Shown here one piece after another: positions 27,174-32,888 of a stretch of 32,888 bases of DNA. The notes beneath the pieces are model-generated. The model had not been told where the DNA came from, made no database searches, and saw only the letters and a program-made list of their open reading frames with translations. Each line of letters starts with the position of its first letter. Position 1 is the first letter of the stretch. The translations under genes were made by a program, and so were the position numbers. The DNA is from Candidatus Gastranaerophilales bacterium (GTDB taxonomy: Bacteria; Cyanobacteriota; Vampirovibrionia; Gastranaerophilales; Gastranaerophilaceae), in contig CAJOPF010000107.1 in assembly GCA_905236205.1 (NCBI GenBank), forward strand, positions 1-32,888, written 5' to 3'.

Positions 27174-28810
27174 TGGAACAGCTTAATAAAATTCAGCTTA
27201 AAGCAGAAATCTTAACGGTAATATCTAAACTACAAACATTATCCGACACTTCAAAAGTTGAAGGTATTATTGAAGTTTTGGCTTGTCAGGAAGACAAAAA
27301 ACTGATTTTGGATTTACTTATGCGTGAATTTGTAAAAACACGCGAAGACAAAGCTTTTATTCTTAGTTTTTTAATGCTTAGATTAACCGATAAAGAACAA
27401 TTGGAAAATGCTCTTTGGACATCTTTAAAAAGCCCTACCGTAAGCGATTATAATAAAGCATTGATACTTAATCTTTTAAAAGATATGGGTAACAGGGTTG
27501 ATTATAATGATATCGACGAATATTTTGAATCTCCTGAAGAAATCATTGACGCGGAAACAAAAGAGTTGCTTCATACGGCAATAATGAATCCCGAAGCTCA
27601 AATAGATTTTTTGGATTTTTTGGAAGCGCTTTCTTATGAAGATAAATTGACTTTAGTTGAATCATTGGGTGATGATTATTCGGAAGATGCTCTTGCAAAT
27701 ATTTTAATTCCGTTGTTTGTACACGATCCTACTTCAAGAATTGCGCTTGTAGCTTTGAATATTTTAGGCAAAACAAAATCTCAACTTGCACTTCACGCTT
27801 TAAACGAGGTTCTTGAATATGCTGATGAGGATATTGTACCTGCTATTAAAAGAAATATTTCAACATTGAGGTTATCAGGCGTAAGAGAAGATAATGCCAT
27901 AGATTTTTATAAAGATGTATTATCAGAATCAAAGGTCTATGAATGTTATACAAGTTATCCTGACGGTCATGGAAATCAGGCTCTTATTTTTTCAAGAGAA
28001 AGAGAAGATGAATCTATCCAGTTTTTGGCGGTTGTAGTCAATGATAAATGGGGCATTGTTGATTGTTTCGGATTTAATCAAATCACAAAAGATGAATTTG
28101 AAAGAATTGTTGCAAGATTTTACGGTGAGGAAGACAGCGTTTATATAAATCAAACAGTTCTGAAATCTTTGTTAAACAGTGCAGAAAACATTGTTCACAG
28201 AAACGGCGAAGTTGTTTCTTATGAGTATATCTGCTGGAGAACTATTACTTCTGATATTCCTGTTGAACCTGTTCCTATGGACTTTATTATGGAAGATAAA
28301 TTCACTAAAGATGCTTTAAGTCAGGCTGATTTTGATAAAATTTGCTTGTCGGATGTCGCTCAGAAATGGTTCTTAGACACTGATTTTTCTGACGAATTCG
28401 CTGAATTTATTTCTAATTTGAATAAAGAATTCAGAGCAGGTAATTATTCTGTGGATTTGGACGGAATGATAGAAGATAATATTGATGATATTATTTCTAA
28501 AAAAGATTCTAAAAAATGGCAAAAAAGAATACTTACTTCCGCATATTTAAAGTATTTGGCAAATGAAAAAGCAGAGGCTCAAAGGCTATATTCTTTATAT
28601 TTTGATGAAAAATCAATGCATAATATGTTCTTAAATATTGTGAGAAAAAGTATATATGAGTATTATGTAGGATTAAAATTCAGAATTAAAGAAGAATCAG
28701 AAACGACAAGTATTTTTGCAAGAAACAGAGCTGAAGTCAGAAGAATATTCACTTTGGAAGAACTTGAAAAAATAATTACCGTAATAGAAGATAAATGGGT
28801 ATCTGACTAA
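27173..28810 (+). CDS. Large alpha-solenoid (HEAT-like) protein of unknown function
   Basis: 545 aa; helical repeats in N-terminal half; start overlaps preceding stop (TAATG). Confidence 0.65.
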   Translation: MEQLNKIQLKAEILTVISKLQTLSDTSKVEGIIEVLACQEDKKLILDLLMREFVKTREDKAFILSFLMLRLTDKEQLENALWTSLKSPTVSDYNKALILNLLKDMGNRVDYNDIDEYFESPEEIIDAETKELLHTAIMNPEAQIDFLDFLEALSYEDKLTLVESLGDDYSEDALANILIPLFVHDPTSRIALVALNILGKTKSQLALHALNEVLEYADEDIVPAIKRNISTLRLSGVREDNAIDFYKDVLSESKVYECYTSYPDGHGNQALIFSREREDESIQFLAVVVNDKWGIVDCFGFNQITKDEFERIVARFYGEEDSVYINQTVLKSLLNSAENIVHRNGEVVSYEYICWRTITSDIPVEPVPMDFIMEDKFTKDALSQADFDKICLSDVAQKWFLDTDFSDEFAEFISNLNKEFRAGNYSVDLDGMIEDNIDDIISKKDSKKWQKRILTSAYLKYLANEKAEAQRLYSLYFDEKSMHNMFLNIVRKSIYEYYVGLKFRIKEESETTSIFARNRAEVRRIFTLEELEKIITVIEDKWVSD

Positions 28811-29215
28811 ATGGATAAAATAATGTCACTCGATATCGGTACAAAAAGGGTGGGAATAGCCTTAAGTGATTATCTGCATATAATTGCAAACGGCCATTCT
28901 TACATAAGCAGACAGCCTGAAGATATTGCAGTAACAAACATAAAAAAAATAGCCAAAGAAAACAATGTAAAAAAAATAGTTATAGGTGTACCATACAATA
29001 TGGACGGTACAAAAGGTGAGCAGGCAAATGATTGCATAAATTTTTCAAAAAACTTTTCAGAATTTGAAATTATACAAGAAGACGAAAGACTAACTTCAGA
29101 GTATGCGGAAGAAAACTTAAAATCTAAAGGTATTGATTTCAGAAAAGAAAAAGGTTTAGTTGATGTAGAAAGTGCATGTATCATATTAGAGCAATATTTA
29201 TCAAAATTAAAATAA
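28811..29215 (+). CDS. ruvX: Putative pre-16S rRNA nuclease / Holliday junction resolvase-like YqgF
   Basis: 134 aa; MSLDIGTKRVGIALSD, KIVIGVPYNMDGTKGEQA, EDERLTSEYAE. Confidence 0.93.
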   Translation: MDKIMSLDIGTKRVGIALSDYLHIIANGHSYISRQPEDIAVTNIKKIAKENNVKKIVIGVPYNMDGTKGEQANDCINFSKNFSEFEIIQEDERLTSEYAEENLKSKGIDFRKEKGLVDVESACIILEQYLSKLK

Positions 29216-29230
29216 AGAAAGTAGGTTAAA

Positions 29231-29491
29231 ATGGCAGAAGAAAAAAGAATAATTGAAACAATAGATGAAAACGGAAATGAAGTAAAATTTGAATTGTTTG
29301 ATATAATTGTTTTCGAAGAACAGGAATATGCACTGTTAACTAATCCTGAAGATGATGATGACGAAAATATTGTTGTTATGAAACTGTTAAAAGAAGGCAG
29401 CGGTTACTCTTTAGAAACAATTGAAGATGATGACGAATTTGAAAGAGTTTCTGAATATATTGAATCATTGGAAGAAGAAGCAGAGGATTAG
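29231..29491 (+). CDS. DUF1292-family acidic protein
   Basis: 86 aa; GNEVKFELFDIIVFEEQEYALLTNPEDDDDENIVVMKLL..DDDEFERVSEYIE. Confidence 0.88.
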   Translation: MAEEKRIIETIDENGNEVKFELFDIIVFEEQEYALLTNPEDDDDENIVVMKLLKEGSGYSLETIEDDDEFERVSEYIESLEEEAED

Positions 29492-29493
29492 TT

Positions 29494-30855
29494 TTGTTAG
29501 AAAAATTTACTGAAAAAGCTATAAATGTCGTAACTGAGGCGCAAAATCAAGCTAAATTGATGCAAAATGTCTCTGTTCAGCCTGAGCATTTTTTACTTGC
29601 TCTTGTAAAACAGGCAAGAGGTATTTCATTAAACGTTTTTAGAACTTATAAAGTCGATTTTCAAACGCTGCAAAAGGTTGTTGAGGAAAAGTTGCGATTT
29701 GAAAAGTCTTCAAAAATATTTACTGCGCCACCTTTTAGCAAAGCAAGTAAGGAATTGCTGAAAAGAGCGTCTGATATAGCGGAAAAAAGCTCTAATCAAA
29801 ACATACTGTATGAACATATTTTTCTTGCTGTTCTTCATGATAAAAACTCTTATATCTCAAGAATTTTAGAAAAATTCAATTTTGATGTGTATAAAACAAA
29901 AGATTTAATTTCAAGATTAGTACAGAGAAAAGTTAAAAGAGTTTTGCACCCTGAAAGTTATGATTCTGCAAAATTACCGTCAGAATTATTAGATACAAAA
30001 AATTTGCTATCAGGTAGCAAAGAAGTTTTTGACAGAGCTCTTTCAAAGCTATCCGCTTCTAATTATGAAATTTTGGGTACAGAACAAATTATTTCGTCAA
30101 TTTTGGAAGATAAAGACTCTGAATTGACAAAAATCTTGTCAGAAAACGGTATTAACTCTGAGAGTTTCGATAAAAAATTAAAAGAATTAACTACACGTCA
30201 GGACGAATTTGAAGATAAGCAGATAATTTTTACTCCGAATGCGTTTCTTGCAATGAACAATGCTATTGAATGTGCAAAAGAGCTGGGTTCTTCAGTTGTT
30301 ACTCCTACTCATTTGATCTTAGGTATTCTCAAGTCTAAAAAAGGTATAGCTTATAATATATTTAAGCAGCTTGGAGTTTCTGAAATTTTGTTGGAAAAAG
30401 AAATTGTAAGACCAATAGAAAATCAAATGCCTGAAGCTATGACAATAATGAAATTGGCAAAAGAAGAAGCTCGTCGTATAGGACGTAATACTGTCGGAAC
30501 GGAAATGTTTTTACTTGGTATAATTTCTGAAGGTAACGGAATAGGCTATCAGGTATTGAACGAATTGGAAGTTACAATTAAAGATGCAAGAGCGGCTGTT
30601 GAAGATATTATCGGTTATGGTGATGATTATTTTGATACGGAAATTACTTTTACCGACAGAGCTAAAAAAGTCTTGGAAGAGGCTTGGAAACTTGCAAAAA
30701 CAAGAAATGAACCAAAAATAGAATCTTCTCATTTGTTATATGCTATAACAAATTTTCCTGATTGCGTTGCAATGAAAGTTCTTGAACAGCTGGGCGCAGA
30801 TGTTGTTGAAATTAAACAAGGCATTATTTTAGAAAAGCAAAGAAGTGAAAAATAA
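29494..30855 (+). CDS. Protein of three tandem ClpC-type N-domain (Clp_N) modules, no AAA+ domain
   Basis: 453 aa, TTG start; LEKFTEKAINVVTEAQNQAKLMQNVSVQPEHFLLALV; third module (aa ~310-447) MKLAKEEARRIGRNTVGTEMFLLGIISEGNGIGYQVLNELEVTIKDARAAVEDIIGYG is very ClpC-like; no Walker A/B anywhere. Confidence 0.9.
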   Translation: MLEKFTEKAINVVTEAQNQAKLMQNVSVQPEHFLLALVKQARGISLNVFRTYKVDFQTLQKVVEEKLRFEKSSKIFTAPPFSKASKELLKRASDIAEKSSNQNILYEHIFLAVLHDKNSYISRILEKFNFDVYKTKDLISRLVQRKVKRVLHPESYDSAKLPSELLDTKNLLSGSKEVFDRALSKLSASNYEILGTEQIISSILEDKDSELTKILSENGINSESFDKKLKELTTRQDEFEDKQIIFTPNAFLAMNNAIECAKELGSSVVTPTHLILGILKSKKGIAYNIFKQLGVSEILLEKEIVRPIENQMPEAMTIMKLAKEEARRIGRNTVGTEMFLLGIISEGNGIGYQVLNELEVTIKDARAAVEDIIGYGDDYFDTEITFTDRAKKVLEEAWKLAKTRNEPKIESSHLLYAITNFPDCVAMKVLEQLGADVVEIKQGIILEKQRSEK

Positions 30856-32170
30856 AATTGAAAAATTTTTAAAAGAGCATAATCTTGCTGCAAAGGATAA
30901 AATTATTGCAGTCGGTTTTTCGGGCGGATATGACTCTATGGCTTTGCTAAACGTCGTTTATGAGCTGTCAAAAATATATAATTTTACTGTTATAGCAGCA
31001 CATTTGAACCATAATTGGCGTGGATGCGAATCTCTTCAGGAGATGAAAAATTGTGAAAAGTTTTGTCTTGACAATGATATTTGCTTTTACTGTGAAACCC
31101 TGGATGAGAATGAGAAACATACAGAAACTGTTGCAAGAGAATTGAGATATAAATTTTTTGAAAGAGTTATTGAAAAGTATCATGCGGATGCTCTTTTAAC
31201 CGCTCATACAAAAAGCGATATTGTGGAAACTGTTATTTACCGATTGATTAAGGGTACAGGTATAAAGGGACTTCAGGGTATTTCTCCAAATCTTGGGAAA
31301 ATATACAGACCAATGCTGGATATATCAAGAGATGAAGTTTTGAATTATTGCCAAAATAATTCGTTAAATCCAAATAATGACAGTTCTAATACGGATAATA
31401 AGTATGCAAGAAATTATATCAGAAATCAAATAGTTCCTTTGTGTAAAGAAATCAATCCAAAGTTGGAAAATGCAATAAGTTCTCTTTCTGAATTGGCGTA
31501 TGAGGAAGAACAAATTGTAAAAGAGTACATTAACAGTTTAGATATGTATGACGGTAATAAAATTAAAACCAAAGTGTTTAAAACTCTTTCAAAAGTTCTT
31601 CAAAAACGTGTGGTTTATGAAATTTTTGTGAAATATGATTTTGAATATACGCAGGAACGTGTTGAAAATGTTTTAAATTTTATTTTGGAAAATCTAAATT
31701 CAAAATCGGGCAAGAAAGTGTCAGTATGTGCTGATAATTGGATATACGTAAATTCAAACGAAATTTATGTTATAGGTAAAATACAGAAAAATAGTCAGGA
31801 GATTTTTATAAAAAATGAAGGTAAATTTGTTTTTGGAGATTATGAATTTACCATAGAAAAATGTATTTCAAAACCTGATAGATATCCGTTAGATTCTGAA
31901 TATAGGGCATTTGTTGAATTGGATAATATTGATTTTATATTGCGTACAAGAAGATTTGGAGATAAATTTCAGCCTTTAGGTTCGTCTTCTGTTACAAAAT
32001 TAAAGAATTATTTTATCAATAAAAATATTCCTCAACATGAAAAAGACAATATTGTATTACTTTGTAAAGAGGATGAAGTCCTTTGGATAAGCGGATATTC
32101 TCTTAGTGATAAAATAAAAGTTGTCAATAATTGTACACATGTGCTAACATTAAATAAGATAGGTGGTTAA
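30845..32170 (+). CDS. tilS: tRNA(Ile)-lysidine synthase
   Basis: 441 aa, GTG start; IAVGFSGGYDSMALLNVVYEL; AAHLNHNWRG; HTKSDIVETVIYRLIKGTGIKGLQGI. Confidence 0.94.
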   Translation: MKNKIEKFLKEHNLAAKDKIIAVGFSGGYDSMALLNVVYELSKIYNFTVIAAHLNHNWRGCESLQEMKNCEKFCLDNDICFYCETLDENEKHTETVARELRYKFFERVIEKYHADALLTAHTKSDIVETVIYRLIKGTGIKGLQGISPNLGKIYRPMLDISRDEVLNYCQNNSLNPNNDSSNTDNKYARNYIRNQIVPLCKEINPKLENAISSLSELAYEEEQIVKEYINSLDMYDGNKIKTKVFKTLSKVLQKRVVYEIFVKYDFEYTQERVENVLNFILENLNSKSGKKVSVCADNWIYVNSNEIYVIGKIQKNSQEIFIKNEGKFVFGDYEFTIEKCISKPDRYPLDSEYRAFVELDNIDFILRTRRFGDKFQPLGSSSVTKLKNYFINKNIPQHEKDNIVLLCKEDEVLWISGYSLSDKIKVVNNCTHVLTLNKIGG

Positions 32171-32171
32171 T

Positions 32172-32711
32172 ATGCTTGAAATGATTACGGAAAAGGATTT
32201 AAAAGTCCTTATAAAAGAGGATGAACTCCAAAATAAAATCAAAGAACTTGGGGACAGGTTAAATGATTTTTATAAAAATGAAGAGTTGTATGTAGTATCG
32301 GTATTAAAAGGTTCAGTAATGTTTACTGTTGACCTTGTAAAACATTTAAAAATGCCTTTGAATATGAATTTTATAAGATTATCAAGTTACGGTTCAAGTT
32401 TTACTTCGTCAGGAAAAGTTAATGCTGTTGATATTTCTTTGCCTGATTTGAACGGTAAAAATGTTATTATCGTTGAGGATATAATTGATACAGGTTTGAC
32501 CGCAAAATTTTTATTGGACTTTATTCATTTAAACTTTAAAACAAAGTCTTTAAAATTCTGTTCATTATTGGATAAAAAAGAAACAAGAAAAGTTGACGTT
32601 CAGCCAGATTATTATTGTTTTGAAATCGGTAATCAGTTTGTTGTTGGTTATGGTTTGGATTACGACGGATTTTACAGAAATTTACCATATATAGGATACC
32701 TTGAAACATAG
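32172..32711 (+). CDS. hpt: Hypoxanthine phosphoribosyltransferase
   Basis: Start ATG 32172; VSVLKGSVMFTVDLVKHL; VIIVEDIIDTGLTAKFLLD. Confidence 0.94.
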   Translation: MLEMITEKDLKVLIKEDELQNKIKELGDRLNDFYKNEELYVVSVLKGSVMFTVDLVKHLKMPLNMNFIRLSSYGSSFTSSGKVNAVDISLPDLNGKNVIIVEDIIDTGLTAKFLLDFIHLNFKTKSLKFCSLLDKKETRKVDVQPDYYCFEIGNQFVVGYGLDYDGFYRNLPYIGYLET

Positions 32712-32713
32712 TT

Positions 32714-32888
32714 ATGCAAAGTAATTTAATTAGTATTATTCCGCAGTTGCTAAATTGTGATGTGGAAATTTGTGAGAATTTCTTTAATCAGATTAAATCG
32801 GTTTTTAATTTCGATAATTACTATGTATTTTTGCTAAATTCAGAAAATATTCAGTTGAAATCTACAAGCTCGACTTTAGAAGAAGGAG
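32714..32888 (+). CDS. Unknown protein, N-terminal fragment (truncated by window end)
   Basis: ATG 32714 two nt after hpt stop; open to the edge: MQSNLISIIPQLLNCDVEICENFFNQIKSVFNFDNYYVFLLNSENIQLKSTSSTLEEG. Confidence 0.6.
   Translation, partial: MQSNLISIIPQLLNCDVEICENFFNQIKSVFNFDNYYVFLLNSENIQLKSTSSTLEEG

Noticed and set aside
29231-29491. DUF1292 acidic protein as a DNA mimic/anti-defence protein
   Set aside because: Small and acidic, but fits the widespread DUF1292 family that commonly neighbours ruvX.

Overview
This is an AT-rich bacterial chromosomal window, densely coding and mostly housekeeping. The gene complement (LPS transport, heptose isomerase, MEP isoprenoid genes, cyanobacteria-like ruvX/DUF1292 neighbourhood) suggests a diderm such as a non-photosynthetic Cyanobacteria relative (Melainabacteria/Vampirovibrionia). 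That placement is inference only. Left to right I see: two overlapping WYL-type regulators (-, one cut by the window edge and missing from the ORF track); spmA-spmB; a zinc-ribbon gene; a putative SBP-lptB-lptF/G-phosphodiester glycosidase operon (-); dxr; a secreted glycine-zipper protein; a NupC-type nucleoside transporter; an unlisted 52-aa small ORF; a minus operon (SLOG/DprA-like, alpha-solenoid, NUDIX, HAD, ispF, glyoxalase, gmhA); a UvrD/PcrA helicase; an HD-GYP protein; glnA; nadB-nadC; an orphan histidine kinase; lgt plus a TPR lipoprotein; and a plus operon ending in tilS-hpt. No rRNA, tRNA, CRISPR or transposon was recognised. The most interesting signal is that last operon. It encodes a stand-alone ClpX-type zinc-binding domain (89 aa) and a 453-aa protein of three tandem ClpC-type N-domain modules with no AAA+ ATPase, so two substrate/adaptor-recognition parts of Clp unfoldases appear without their motors. 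Other signals are several genes with a -10 box 6-9 nt from the start codon and no Shine-Dalgarno (candidate leaderless mRNAs), an intrinsic terminator in the glnA/HD-GYP intergenic region with no gene feeding it, and convergent gene pairs sharing a CTAA stop overlap. All calls come from reading the sequence; no searches were run.
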